Below the pieces are notes generated by a model that was not told the DNA's origin, did no database searches, and was given only the letters and a program-made list of their open reading frames with translations. 64,000 nucleotides of DNA from Alnus glutinosa (lineage: Eukaryota; Streptophyta; Magnoliopsida; Fagales; Betulaceae): NCBI RefSeq assembly GCF_958979055.1, contig NC_084890.1, forward strand, positions 25,616,616 through 25,680,615. Reading direction: 5' to 3'. Shown piece after piece: positions 11,401 through 23,185 of this stretch; position 1 is the first letter of the stretch; each line of letters begins with the position of its first letter. The position numbers and the translations under genes were made by a program.

Positions 11401-14048
11401 TCACACGAGTACTAAATCAACCGTAGATGGCACCTCCGGACCCAGAATTTTGAGAATTTTCTCTCGCTCAATTTTAGTTTTGGATAAGCCCATAACCCAG
11501 CATTCACCGTCGCCTAAATAAGGTGTTATTTCTAGAACAATTCTCATCTTCTCAAGCAGAATAGCATTTTTTAGCAGAAGTACGGCAAGGTCAAATTCAA
11601 TTGGACAAGCAGAAAAACCACGTAGCTCCACTTTCTTGAGACGCTGATGTTGACAATATTCTTTAAGAGGTATCTTCTTGTGTTCTCTGTAATCTGCTCC
11701 TTCTATTATCTTTTGGCGCTTTATCCGGTCGTCCTCGCTGCAGGGAAGATGGAGCTAAAAACAAGAAAGAAGCAAAACAAAAATTGTACATTAAAACCAA
11801 GTGAGACTGATTTCCAATGGCTAATAATCACTAATGGCATAGAGCATAAACCACTCACATAATATCTTTTCAACTCTTAGATAACAATAACATCACTAAC
11901 AACTCTTTCCGTTCACTTGTCAAAATCTATTGCCTAGAAGAAACTAGTGAATGTGAATATATAAAGTATAGAAACCATCCTATATATACTTTCACTCCAA
12001 ATTCTTGTTGATATCATACAAAACAATGGGTGGATAACTACGTTCTGAAAAAAATTACTCAAAGCAAGTAGTAAACCAGGTTTGTTTTTTAACCTAAATT
12101 TTGTCAAACACTAGTTAAAATACTGGCAATCATTTCCACTCTCCAATCCCGAATCTTTCCAAAAAATTGAATGCAAAATGCATTTGAAATTATACCATAA
12201 AAATATCTCGGTGACAAATCCTTCCTGACGTCTTAGAAACAATAGGTGATATTTGCGTTTAAAAAGAAAATCTTTCAAACAATGGTGTAAAGAAAAGTGT
12301 AAAAAATATCTCTGCCATGTTACCTATAAAAGGAATACTTCCATTAATCAGGTCACAAAACACCCAATATTTATCCAAGTCTAAAGACTGCTCCAACTAA
12401 TATTTTGTTTGAAAACATAAAATGGAGCTTATGGCTTAAAAAAGGGGTAAACAATCATACAAATCTTAGTTTAATAACATATCAAAAGAAAAAAAATAAA
12501 AAAATAAAGAGATTGTACAAAGTTCCAAGGAACAAAAAGCCCGGTGCAGCTCAACAATCAAATAAAAATGTCCTTGATATAGAAGATAACTTACATCCAT
12601 CTCCAGTTCAACCAATGATGGAGCCGCCTCCAAAAATGCAGAGGTCAGGTCCAGCAGAATTTTTCTAAATCTTACACCTAATAGCTTCAATTGCTTGAGT
12701 CTAGTAAATGTGGTTAAGTGCTTAGATATTAAATCAACCTGAAAGACAATGGAAAGAAATGATTAACTAGAGACATGATGTTCAAAAATGATGACAAAAA
12801 GTTCAACTAAAATTTTTGCTGTGGCAATACCTGGGCATATGGAGTGGACACTAATAAAGTCTCAACTAGAGGAAAGTCTTTTGCAAGTGTGCCAAGGACA
12901 TACGCTATTTGAGTTCTAGGATCAGGCTGCAAAGTTCTCCGATCAGACTGCAAAGTTCTACGATCAGACTGCAAAGTCACACATAGTCTAACAGGTTGTG
13001 CACTGTTCTTTAATAAGACCTGCCCAAACATCTTTGCGTCGTACTCAATTGATGCAACACTTACGGCATCATGAATTTCAACTCTTTCTAAAGGCTCGCA
13101 ACGAAATATCCTCAAGTGTCTCAGCCTGAGAGACCGACATCCACTAGATAATTTCAAACGAAATGGACAACGGCATTCGCTTATACTAAACCATTCTAAA
13201 GATGGGCAACTAGTCAAAATGTTATACACATTCTCTTGATTTAAACTTATCTTTTTCAATGAGAGGGATGAAAGGGAGTTCAAGCCATTGTAATTTTCTG
13301 GAATACTCAGGCTGCAAAAATTCAAAGACAAATGTTTTATCTTTGGCCGTTTCCCAGCTTGAGCAAATAGCCAATATGGAAATTTATAGAGGTCATGATA
13401 CAAGTCTGACAAATGATCGTCTAACAGGTTGATGTCAAGCTTTTGAACTTGCATATCAATTGCAAATTGAATCCATCGATCAACGTCGCAACCATGATCA
13501 CTACCCAACGGATACTCAACCCTGAAGGAATCTACGTTTTTGCCGACATAGAGTTCTAGAATATGATTGGCCCATCTAACAAATCTTCCCTTTTGCTTCT
13601 GTTTCCACTGAGTAGGCTGCCTTTTGAAATGGTCCAAGTATAAAAAATGTCCAAGCATGTTTTTGGCATCTAAGTCAAGATTAGAAGAGGTCCTCCAAAT
13701 GTATCTCCATCTTTTTGAAAGGATACTAGTAGTGGCAGCTTCCCTCAATGAGATTAATGATATTATAGAAGAAAGAATGTCCACCGGCAATCTACCAGTC
13801 AGATCGGCCTCTAGGGCATTGTCAATCTGTGTGCACACAAAATAACATAAACAAGATTCCAAAGTAAAGGTACGTCTTTGTTGTTAATAAAGCCAAAAAA
13901 AAAAAAACAAACAATTTAGAGTGTTTAATATAATGTGGATTACATAGAAATATATCTAAAACTTAAACTTACACCAAGCAACGTCTTGGCCTGAGATTGT
14001 GGCCACTTAAGTCTGGATTTTTGGTTTGTTGGCAACCGGTCCTCCATT
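11401..14048 (-). CDS. F-box/FBD/LRR protein, copy B
   Basis: The exons are 13973-14047/8 (small first exon), 12831-13826, 12595-12738 and 11401-11754. The three main exons give 497 residues in phase 0. The F-box reads GRLPVDILSSIISLISLREA with SKRWRYIWR; LRR-type repeats follow, and the end is the FBD-like LRGFSACPIEFDLAVLLLKN. The small first exon encodes LPTNQKSRLKWPQSQAKTLL and ends on a good donor (GT|GTAAGT side). Its ATG is out of frame by one inserted base (AACCGGTTCC here, AACCGTTCC in copy C). Unless translation starts elsewhere, the 5' exon is broken. Role by family: SCF ubiquitin-ligase adaptor, target unknown. It is nearly identical to copy D at 61445 but has one extra seven-residue LQSDRRT unit. 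Confidence 0.8.
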
Positions 14049-14850
14049 ATCTTGTCAATCTGATAATGAAGAGCAATGAAGCTCTCGATTAGCTGACATT
14101 ATTATTATAGAGAAAGGTCTCACCTTTCATGAAATTGTTCCATAAAATTTAGTAAATTTGCATAATTATAAAAAGCTATGGCGACTTGGAATTCGAATTT
14201 CCCATGTTTCAAGTTTTCAATATCTGTCTCTATAAGAAACAAACAGGTGCAGCATATAAAATAATAGATAGATACCTCTGGCACAGAAAATCCAAAACAA
14301 AAATTGGGGATGCAATTATTGGGGCCCTCAGGCCGTATTTCCTCCCGTTCCCGCTTCATGATCATCCACTGCTCTCTGGCTAAAAACATTAGGGTTCAGT
14401 CAATGTTACTCCAAAGGGCAAAAAATATAAGATTCAGTCCGCAAAGCATAGCAGTTCACTGAATGCAGAGCCAAAAGCAGCCAACTTTATCACTGAAAAT
14501 CTAATATTATGAATCAAGGACTCTAATGCAGAAGGATGAATCAACAAAAAATCATCAAAAAAAAGAGATGAATCACCAAATATGAAAGTTGGGAATTTGG
14601 CTTACTGCAAACAACAGACAAGAAGATAGAATACAGGTCATACCTGGAGCCGAAGGCCTTCCTAGAGCTATGGATTTCCTGTTGTGGTATCAAGCCCACA
14701 AAACTTTGAATCTTTCTGATTTCTTTGTTGATCTGGGCCTCACACCGTTGCAGAGAAAGAAAGAAAAGAAAAAAAGCTTCACCTTCGATGATCTGCCGAG
14801 AGACAGCAGAAGTATAGAGAGAGAGACGGCAAGTCGGCAAGGATAAATAG
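14049..14850 (-). other. Probable 5' leader and first intron region of F-box copy B
   Basis: No long coding frame is present. On the minus strand there are exon-like pieces with acceptable splice sites, for example GGCTCCAG|GTATGACC near 14640 and CATGAAAG|GTGAGACC near 14120. They could be untranslated leader exons of the F-box gene just downstream. The first 130 bases recur at 47880-47980 beside copy C. I cannot establish a protein here. Confidence 0.35.
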
Positions 14851-15893
14851 ACATGTACTACCCCTCGTATTGTGTTTTTTTTTTTTTTTTTTTTTGAGTC
14901 TTTTTGGATGAACGGTTTTTAAGATGTGTCCGTTTCTATACCAAACAGGACACAAATTAAAATATATTTAGGGAAGAAAAAAAAAAAAAATATATATATA
15001 TATAAAATCAGCCATCTTAAAATAGTTTATTGAATTTTCAAGTGTATTAATATAACTTATTAAATTATTAAAGTGTGTCAAAGCGGCAACTTTTGTCCAA
15101 ATATTCCTATGATACCGTTATTTTTTTAAAAATTAAAATAAAACATTAATAAAAAAAACTGTATTTTTAAAAAATAAATAAAGAAATTTTAAAAAACTAT
15201 TAATTTTAAACTAAAATTTTAAAAATTTTAATTAAAAAAAAAAAAAAGGAAGAAAATAGGTGCCTCGCAGAAGGAATGGCACAATATAATGTTTTAAAAA
15301 TTAAAAAAGAAGAAGAAAATGGGTGGCTGGCAAAAAAGAAGAAAATGCTCCCCACCTTTGGTTTACTTGAAACATGGGTGACAAGTAGAAGACAACTCAA
15401 TTATCATATATCCAGAGACTACCCAAGTAGAACATTGTTTGATGTTACCGCATCAATGACATAAACAAGTATGGTGTCTTAATAAATGTTCGGGGTATTA
15501 GAGTGGCAGTGGCCCAATGCTGGCTTGGTGGTGGTTTAACAATTGTCTGGCTATTTAAAAATCAAAAAATGATTTACAAAATTTAAAAATGGAAATGATT
15601 TTTTGAAACTAAAGAAGCTTTTTTGGTTAAACCGAAAATATTTTCAGTTTAACTATTATTTTCGATCGCACTAAACACCGAAAAATATATAAAATATATA
15701 TATATTTTTTTTTAGAAAATATTTGATGCCAAAAAAAAAAAAAAAAAGAAAGAAAGAGGAACCTTATTGCATAATTCTCATTAATTTTTTATCATATGTA
15801 CTGAAATGTCAAACGTTAGGTTTAAGGCAAAAAATTTGTATTACTTTTAAATATAGTCTTAATTTATTATCAACAATAATTGGTGCTTTACTT
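14851..15893. other. AT-rich intergenic DNA
   Basis: This is a low-complexity, AT-rich stretch with several homopolymers. 15475-15800 is the first copy of a local direct repeat whose second copy is 16018-16375 (shared ATAAATGTTCGGG, TTTTCGATCGCA and ATTTGATGCCAAAAA landmarks). No gene is seen. Confidence 0.7.
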
Positions 15894-16000
15894 TTTATTT
15901 TTTTGACATGTCCACACAAAGAGGGGGAGGGGGATTTAAACTAGTGACCTCCGCTTCATGAGGGGTGGTCCTCAGCTAATTGAGCTACCCATTGGGGACT
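15894..16000 (-). mobile_element. tRNA-derived SINE
   Basis: On the minus strand the element starts AGTCCCCAATGGGTAGCTCA. It has a box A-like TAGCTCAATTAG and a box B-like AGTTTAAATCC about 45 bases later, the spacing of a tRNA-type RNA polymerase III promoter. It ends in an A-rich tail. It lies between imperfect 15-bp direct repeats, 15879-15893 and 16001-16015 (13 of 15 matching), which read as the target duplication. At about 107 bp it is a short SINE, or only the head of one. Confidence 0.8.
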
Positions 16001-16017
16001 ATTGATGCTATACTTAA

Positions 16018-16200
16018 TCCTAATAAATGTTCGGGATATTAGACTGGCAGTAGTCCGATGTTGGCTTCGTAGTGGTCTGACTGTTTGAGAAAAACTCAAA
16101 CTCGAAAAAATGATTTACAAAATTTAAAAATAGAAATTATTTTCCAAAAATATTTTTGGTTTAACTATTATTTTCGATCGCATCAAACACCGAAAAATAT

Positions 16201-16290
<90 letters not shown>

Positions 16291-16404
16291 TTTCAGAAAA
16301 CATTTGATGCCAAAAAAAAAAAAAAAAAAAAGGAACCTTAATGCATAATTCTCATTAAATTTTTATCGTATGCATTTTTACCATGTTTTGGCAAGGTGTT
16401 AGCA
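16018..16404. repeat. Second copy of the local repeat with an expanded (TA)n tract
   Basis: 16018-16375 repeats 15475-15800. The short TA stretch of the first copy (about 15688-15705) is here an uninterrupted TA tract of about 80 bp (16205-16287). An A-run follows at 16312-16331. Confidence 0.85.
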
Positions 16405-19400
16405 TTTTTTTTTTTTGATAAGTAATTTAAAATTCAATAAAAAAGCGCAGAGGGGCGCAACCCTAATACACGGGAAGTATACAAGAGAGCCCCTAAACAG
16501 GAGGAACAACTAATAAATTAAGAAAGTCTACAAAAGTAGAAATACCTAGGTGGCAAAGATGGGGAGCTATCCATAGATATAACGTGTTAAGAAGACGCTT
16601 CCTTAAAACCACCATTACCGTCTCGACATCTTCAAAAAGCCTCACATTCCGCTCCCTCCAAATGCTCCACAAAACACAGTGAGGAACTAAACGCCAAACA
16701 TTTTTTGCTAGGCCATGCCCTCGAAAAGCACCCCAAGTAGTCAACAAACCCATCACCGATTGTGGCATGACCCATTCAACTCCAAACAAAGAAAACACAA
16801 AACTCCAAAGCTCACGGGCGGTGTCGCAATGAAGTAACAGATGATCAATAGACTCCCCCTTCTTTTTACACATACAAAACCACTCAATAACCACAATATT
16901 CCTCTTTCGTAGATTGTCATGAGTCAAAATTTTTCCTAAAGCTGCAGTCCATACAAAGAACGCCACCCTTGTCGGAGCCTTAGCACACCATATCTTCTTC
17001 CACGGGAATGATGGACCTTCTTTCCGACTAAGTGCTTCATAATATGACCTTACTTCAAAATAGCTCCTTGAAGAGAGGTTCCAAACTAACTTGTCACCCT
17101 CTCCTTGTCGAATCGGAGTGGAGTACAACCGCTCGAAGAAAGAGAGCACCATCTCCAACTCCCAGTCCTGTAATTGCCGCGTAAAGAGAACATTCCAATG
17201 AATATTGCCATTATGAACAGCCATATTATCTACCACCATAGCCGCTTTGTTCCTCACAAGACTATACAGAACTGGAAAACAAAGCTTCAAAGAAATCTCC
17301 CCACACCACCGATCATGCCAGAAACTGATATATGAGCCATCCCCTACCACACACCGAACATAATTACAAAACTTCTCCCACCCTTTCCTAATATATTTCC
17401 AAACCCCTACTCCATAGGAACCCGACACCTCAATAGAGCACCACCCACCCTTTAGGCTCCCAAATTTGGCGTCAATCACCAAACGCCATAGAGCCTCTCT
17501 CTCCCTACCATATCTCCACAACCATTTACCTAAAAGAGCTTGGTTAAACAGGGAAAGATTGTGAACTCCCAATCCACCTGAATGCAACGGAGTACAAATC
17601 CTGTTCCATTTCACTAAATGAAATTTGGCCTCATCCCCTATGCCACCCCATAGGAAATCCCTCTGGATTTTTTCAAGACGATTAGCCACCCTCAAAGGAA
17701 TAGGGAACAGCGACAAGAGATACGTGGGGATATTGGACAGCGTGCTCTTAATAAGAGTCAACCGACCGCCCTTTGACAAATACATACGCTTCCAACCAGC
17801 CAGCTTCCTTTCCATTTTCTCAATCACCCCTTTCCAAGTACGAACGGACTTGTAAGAGGCACCCAAAGGCATACCCAAATATGTCATAGGAAGCGATCCA
17901 ACCCTACAACCCATAAGATGGGCCAACCCTTCAACATCCTCCACCTCACCAATAGGAACAATTTCTGACTTTCCTAAATTAATCCTTAATCCCGAAACTG
18001 CCTCAAAACAAAGGAAAATGCACCTCAGATGTCGAATCTGTTCTTCTTCCGCTCCACAAAAAATCAACGTATCATCAGCAAACAATAAATGATTCACTAC
18101 TATTGCCTCTGACTCACTATGTCCCACAGTAAAGCCTGTCATCGAACCCTGCTCCATCGCAGCAGCCAACATCCGACTCAAAGCCTCCATAACCACCACA
18201 AATAATAAAGGCGACAGAGGATCACCTTGTCGCAACCCGCGAGAGCTAGTAAAGAAACCCGTCGGAGTTCCATTGACAAGGATGGAGAATCTCACCGTAG
18301 AGATACAAAAACGAATCCAAGCTCTCCATTTCTCCCCAAAGCCACAACGTTGTAATAAGTAGAGTAAGAAGTCCCAATTCACATGATCATAGGCCTTTTC
18401 CAGATCCAGCTTACACAGCAACCCAGACTCCCCTGAACGGATTTGACTATCCACACATTCATTAGCAATAAGCACTGAATCCAAAATTTGTCGACCACCA
18501 ATGAACGCATTTTGGGTGTTTGAGATAATCTTACCCAACACTGATTTAAACCTGTTCGCAAGGACTTTGGAAATAATCTTATAAATTCCCCCAATAAGAC
18601 TGATAGGCCGAAAATCACTCACATCCACAGCATCATTCTTCTTTGGAATCAGAGAGACAAAAGTAGCATTAAAACTCTTTTCAAACTTGCCTCGAGAGTG
18701 AAAATCTGCAAAAACAGCCATAATGTCATGCTTTAAGATATCCCAACACTTCTGAAAAAAAAGCCATAGTGAAACCGTCGGGGCCCGAAGCCTTATCTCC
18801 ATTGAAATCTCTGATGACCTCCCACACCTCCTTCTCCTCAAACCCTCTCTCTATCCAGCTACTCTCATCTTCATCAATTGAAAGAAAAGAAAGGCCCTCT
18901 ACCCTTGGCCGCCAAGAAGAATTCTCAACATACAAGTTTTTGAAAAATTGAACTATATGCTCCTGAATTTCCTTTGGGTCTTTGGAGATTTCACCATCTA
19001 TACTTATAGAATCCACTTGATTAAATTTGCGACGCGAGTTGGCCATCCTGTGAAAAAATTTTGTGTTCTTGTCCCCCTCCTTCAACCACAAAGCTCTGGA
19101 TTTCTGTCTCCAAATTATTTCCTCACACAGAAGAGTTTTCTCCAGCTCTCTAGACATATCTATCTTGCGAACCTTCTCTTCCTCCTCTAGGCCTCGGTCT
19201 TCATCAACTGCATCCAGCTCACAAATGCCCTCCAATAATTCCTTCTTCTTCTTCCCTATATCACCAAACACTTCAGCATTCCATTTCTTCAAGTCCGTCT
19301 TCAATGCCTTCAGTTTAAACGCCAAAATGTGACTTGGAGAACCCGAACACTCATAAGACAACCACCACTTATTGATTTGCTCAACAAAGCCCTCATAATT

Positions 19401-20097
19401 CAGCCACATGTTCTCAAATTTAAAAGACCTTTTTCCTCCTCTTGGTGCCCCACAATCCAAAAACAAAGGGAAGTGATCGGACAGAAGTCTTGGAAGCCTC
19501 CTTTGGACTACTTCGGGGTAGTGTTCCTCCCACTCCACAGAAATTAAGAATCTATCAATTCTAGACCATATGTGGTTATTCGACCATGTAAATTGGCCAT
19601 CTTGAAGAGGTAGATCCACCAAGTTCTGCATGAAGATGAAGTCTGAAAATTCTTCCATAGCAGCTGAGAAACTGGCCATGCCCGACCTCTCACTCGGAAA
19701 ACGAACAACATTAAAATCTCCCCCAATACACCACGGCACCTCCCAACAATTCATCAATCCAGCTAACTCAATCCATAAATCCCTCCTATCCCTATCATCA
19801 TTAGGGCCATAAACCCCCCCAAACGCCCAAGAAACATTATCACCAATGTTGCGGAAAGAACAAGCAACCGTATATCTACCTATACATTCCTCCAATTTCT
19901 CCACCACTCTCCTATCCCACATAAGTAAGATCCCACCCGATGCTCCATTGGCTCCCAAATAACACCAATCAACCTGATTACACCCCCATAAACTCCGCAC
20001 CACCTCCCTTGAGATTATTGCCATCTTAGTCTCCACCAAACAAACAATATCCGCCCTCCATTCTCTTAGAAGCCCTCTAAATGATTCACTACGGTTT
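16405..20097 (-). mobile_element. Near-complete L1-type LINE ORF2 (endonuclease-RT)
   Basis: The 3' end is a 12-base T-run at 16405-16416 followed by GATAAGTAAT and a UTR shared with the LINE at 7377. The upstream frame (18726-20039) encodes the endonuclease: VETKMAIISREVV, GGDFNVV, SRIDRFL and LSDHFP. The downstream frame (16493-18841) encodes reverse transcriptase with the FADDTLIF box (about 18060) and the C-terminal zinc-binding region (CMCKKKGESIDHLLLHC). The two frames overlap and together make one ORF2; the switch falls at an eight-base A-run, 18755-18762. The 5' end is truncated inside the endonuclease start, near 20097. I found no clear target duplication. Confidence 0.93.
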
Positions 20098-22240
20098 TAA
20101 TATAAAATTGAAAAGTAGAATTTTAAAGTCTCCTTAATGCTGGCCGACTTTATCGGGGTATTTTCATCAAAAATATCCAATTTTTCATTAATTGAAATCC
20201 AAGCTTATTTTGGAGTCTTACAACCCTAATTCTTGAGACTATTGCAAACAACCCTAACCCATTTAAACCCCCTTTAGTTGTGTGCCCCTAATAGACTCAT
20301 TCTCTCAAAAGTTCTATATGATATAAGCCTGCCCGTACAAACTTTGGACTTCCAAATATTGCTTGGCCTATGCTTCCTGGGCCAATTATGATTGTGTTCC
20401 CTAAGTCCATTATATTATATCAAGACTAATGCTACATTCCACAAATATGTCACAAAGCCGAAGTAGCAAGTTTGTTTTTTAATAGCCCTTAAAACATCAT
20501 CACGAGCCTGAAATTTAACAATCTGGGATCTATTGCTACTCCCCTTTGTCAAGAAAGAGTAAGTTAAAAATCTCAAAAGTTCTAAAGGAAGCAAAATGGT
20601 GGAAAGGAGCCTCCCTATGAGGCAACAGAGTATCTTGGAGGTGCATATTTTTGGTCACAAATTAAAACAATAAAGATTGCATACAAATAAAACCAACTAC
20701 CAGAATTTGTGGAGTACATAGGAGATTACATTGCAATTGCAGGATCAGTGTAACGATGTTGTATATTTTTGGTTTATTTGTGTGATTTGGGTAATGAAAA
20801 ATATGGATTATGAATGTAATTCAGTAAAGGAATGGAAATTGATGGTAAGGTATTTCAAAGAACCTGAACCTCCAAGAACACAAAGATTACAATTTCAGAT
20901 GTATGATTTTCAATCCTCAACCTTAATCTCTAACACATTGTCTGTTTTTCTATTCAAGAAACACTTCCTCTCACACTAAAATAGTGTCTGACAGCGTTCG
21001 TGTGTCCAAAACATCAACGTCTTACAAATCGCTTTGCCGTCTTCATGAACCCAAAAAAGAAAACATAAAAGAAAGATGACACCATTCAATCTCCAAAGGA
21101 GGGTTGTTTGTTTTATAACACCCCTTCTATTTTTAGTTCAAGAAAATACAAGTATAGGACTATGCAAGTAAAATGATAGGAGAAACTGTACATGGCAATC
21201 TCAAAAGTCGATCAAAGGATGCATTGCCGTGAATGAGACCTAGCCTGCAACAACAAACAGGGAACAAAAAAAAAAAAGGTTCATGTTAGACTTAGAAAGG
21301 ACCATGATCCCTTATCCAAAATGAGACTACCGCTCTAGTAAATCATCATCAAACGCCCCCTAGGTGCTTAACATTCAAAGCAAGTAAGCCCCCATTAACA
21401 TTAACATGCAACATATTACATCCACTAGCAATCAGATCTTCCCAACCCATAAATAAACATAATAGAAAATGGCCTGGGGTTGCCAGCTCATCCGACTCCC
21501 TATTAACAGCCACACACATTGTTTGATTCAGCCAACTTCTATCAACTTAGTAAAATTCATCTTGCTAATTTTAATGTAGCCCATATTTACTTCAACTTAA
21601 CTGGTTATGCATGCCAGGTGAGCTTTATAAGAACAAAAGACAAAAGTATGATATACATAAGATGACAGAAAACATTTTCAAGCAAAGAGGGAGAGATCAC
21701 TACAGCTGAATTGATATATTTAAAATACTGCTAGAAGGTCTTACATAATATCCAAATTACCAGCTACTTGCAAACTGGAAAGACAACCTCTCATTCTACC
21801 ATCCAAAGTGATTTGGATCAACAACACTCATAACTTTAGTAAAATAAACCACCCACAAGAATCTTAAAAATCAGAAACTCACCAACCAAATTTTAGATTC
21901 AAGGCTAGTACTTAATTCTTTTTGCATATTCTCAGCAGTAGATCAAAACCGTCATACCAAACATTGAATTGAAGAAGAAGAAATAAAATTAATCAAGGTA
22001 TTTTAACAAGAGAAACAAACACACCCAACAACCACAGTACATCTGATCAAAGTAAATTACTAATTATCTTGTTCTTGTCATGATCAACATCACAATTCTT
22101 TTAAAACAAAAATACAACAGGATAAAACAATTCAGATAACCATTTAAAAAATGACAATTATTGACAAACCAGTATCCAATATAAAATCTAAAACACCGAA
22201 ATATCATCAAGCACATTAGTCAACAAAAGTAGGGCACATA
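20098..22240. other. Non-coding DNA, partly duplicated at 34565-35300
   Basis: No gene is supported. 20098-21280 is AT-rich without recognisable features. About 21280-22030 matches 34565-35290 in the same orientation (shared TCATGTTAGACTTAGA and CAAATTACCAGCTACTTGCA). It lies downstream of the minus-strand gene at 22241, so it may contain its 3' untranslated region. Confidence 0.7.
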
Positions 22241-23185
22241 CTAGTTAGAAGCCGTAGACTCATCCTCCTCCACCAAGATCTTAATCTCTGCATCCGAGTT
22301 CTCCTCCAGATTTGCCTCACCAATCTCTTCATACTGCAGATTCTCAAATTGGCAATAGGAAACAATAGAATCTTTTTCTTCCACATTAAGAGAACTTGCA
22401 AAAAAAACCTTCCAAGGCTTCTGCGAATCCTTCAATTTTGACTCCAACTCCTTAACTTCATCAAGGGATGTGACTCTAAAAGTTTCACAATCTGACGAAC
22501 TCAATGCCCCCGAAACTTGTTCCATAGGAAGAGCATAACTTCCAGCACCAATGTCGTCGCTGGCCACATAACTTCCAGCACCAATGTCGTCGCTGGCCAA
22601 TCCACTTTCAGCACTAACGTTGTCGCTGGCAGTGTCCGAACTGGCCGTGGCAGTGTCCGAACTGGCCGTGGCAGTGACCGAACTGGCCGTGGCAGTGACC
22701 GAACTGGCCGTGGCAGTGTCCGAACTGGCCGTGGCAGTGTCCGAACTGGCCGTGGCAGTGTCCGAACTGACCGTGGCAGTGTCTGAACTGGCTGTGGCAG
22801 TGTCCGAACTGGCCGGAATAGGCAAATCATCTCCCGCACCCTCAATACCAGCAACCCCTGCTTCCAGTGGAAGTTCGCCGACAGGTTCCGCTGCAGGAAC
22901 ATCATTGCCGGCACCCTCAATCGGGCGTACTTCCTCAGCCGACAGAGACAGATCGTCGCCGGAAGCGACCGGTTCTGCCGGAACAGGTTCCGCTGCGGGC
23001 AAATCATTGCCCGCACCCTCAATACCAGCGACCCCTACTTCCAGTGGAGGGTCGCCGCCATCCGCAGCCCTCCTCTTCCTCATCAACTTCCGCTTCCTCC
23101 TCAACGAATGGAGAATCCAAAGAATTTTTCTCATTCCTCTACCCAGATTGAACCCGAAATGACGCCGTCCACAACTGCGGAACAT
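22241..23185 (-). CDS. Unrecognised 314-aa protein with a seven-residue tandem repeat
   Basis: The frame begins MFRSCGRRHFGFNLG and has a very basic first 40 residues, including RRKRKLMRKRRA. Next come acidic/alanine-rich segments with repeated IEGAG-N/D-D phrases, about nine copies of ASSDTAT (residues roughly 120-190), two copies of SDDIGAGSY, and an acidic C-terminus (EEIGEANLEENSDAEIKI). No known domain is recognised; it reads as mostly disordered, with a possible nuclear-type basic segment. Broken relatives at 30664-31373 share the LSSSD, IGE and EENSDAEIK landmarks. The relatives begin differently (MKSTSDGQTTTLVARR), so the true start or an upstream exon is uncertain. The family similarity makes this frame, rather than the overlapping ones, the real one. 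Confidence 0.55.
   Translation of the reverse strand: MFRSCGRRHFGFNLGRGMRKILWILHSLRRKRKLMRKRRAADGGDPPLEVGVAGIEGAGNDLPAAEPVPAEPVASGDDLSLSAEEVRPIEGAGNDVPAAEPVGELPLEAGVAGIEGAGDDLPIPASSDTATASSDTATVSSDTATASSDTATASSDTATASSVTATASSVTATASSDTATASSDTASDNVSAESGLASDDIGAGSYVASDDIGAGSYALPMEQVSGALSSSDCETFRVTSLDEVKELESKLKDSQKPWKVFFASSLNVEEKDSIVSYCQFENLQYEEIGEANLEENSDAEIKILVEEDESTASN
22629..22817 (-). repeat. 21-bp coding minisatellite, nine units
   Basis: The unit GTGTCCGAACTGGCCGTGGCA (plus strand, here split as GTGTCCGAACTGG and CCGTGGCA) occurs nine times in a row with few changes, each encoding ASSDTAT on the minus strand. Two adjacent longer units (about 36 bp, 22530-22600) encode SDDIGAGSYVA. The 21-bp unit is a multiple of three, so gains and losses keep the frame. 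Confidence 0.93.

Noticed and set aside
15061-15250. Homopolymer and short direct repeats considered as a CRISPR-like or satellite array
   Set aside because: No regular repeat-spacer structure; ordinary low-complexity AT-rich plant DNA.
16085-16348. 87-aa frame with an isoleucine/tyrosine run
   Set aside because: It is a translation of the TA microsatellite.
20731-20979. 82-aa plus-strand frame
   Set aside because: No domain, no duplicate elsewhere in the window with frame conservation, AT-rich composition of non-coding DNA.
22517-23162. Plus-strand frames opposite the ASSDTAT gene
   Set aside because: They are open only because the 21-bp repeat has no stops in several frames; the minus frame is the one matched by the relatives at 30664-31373.
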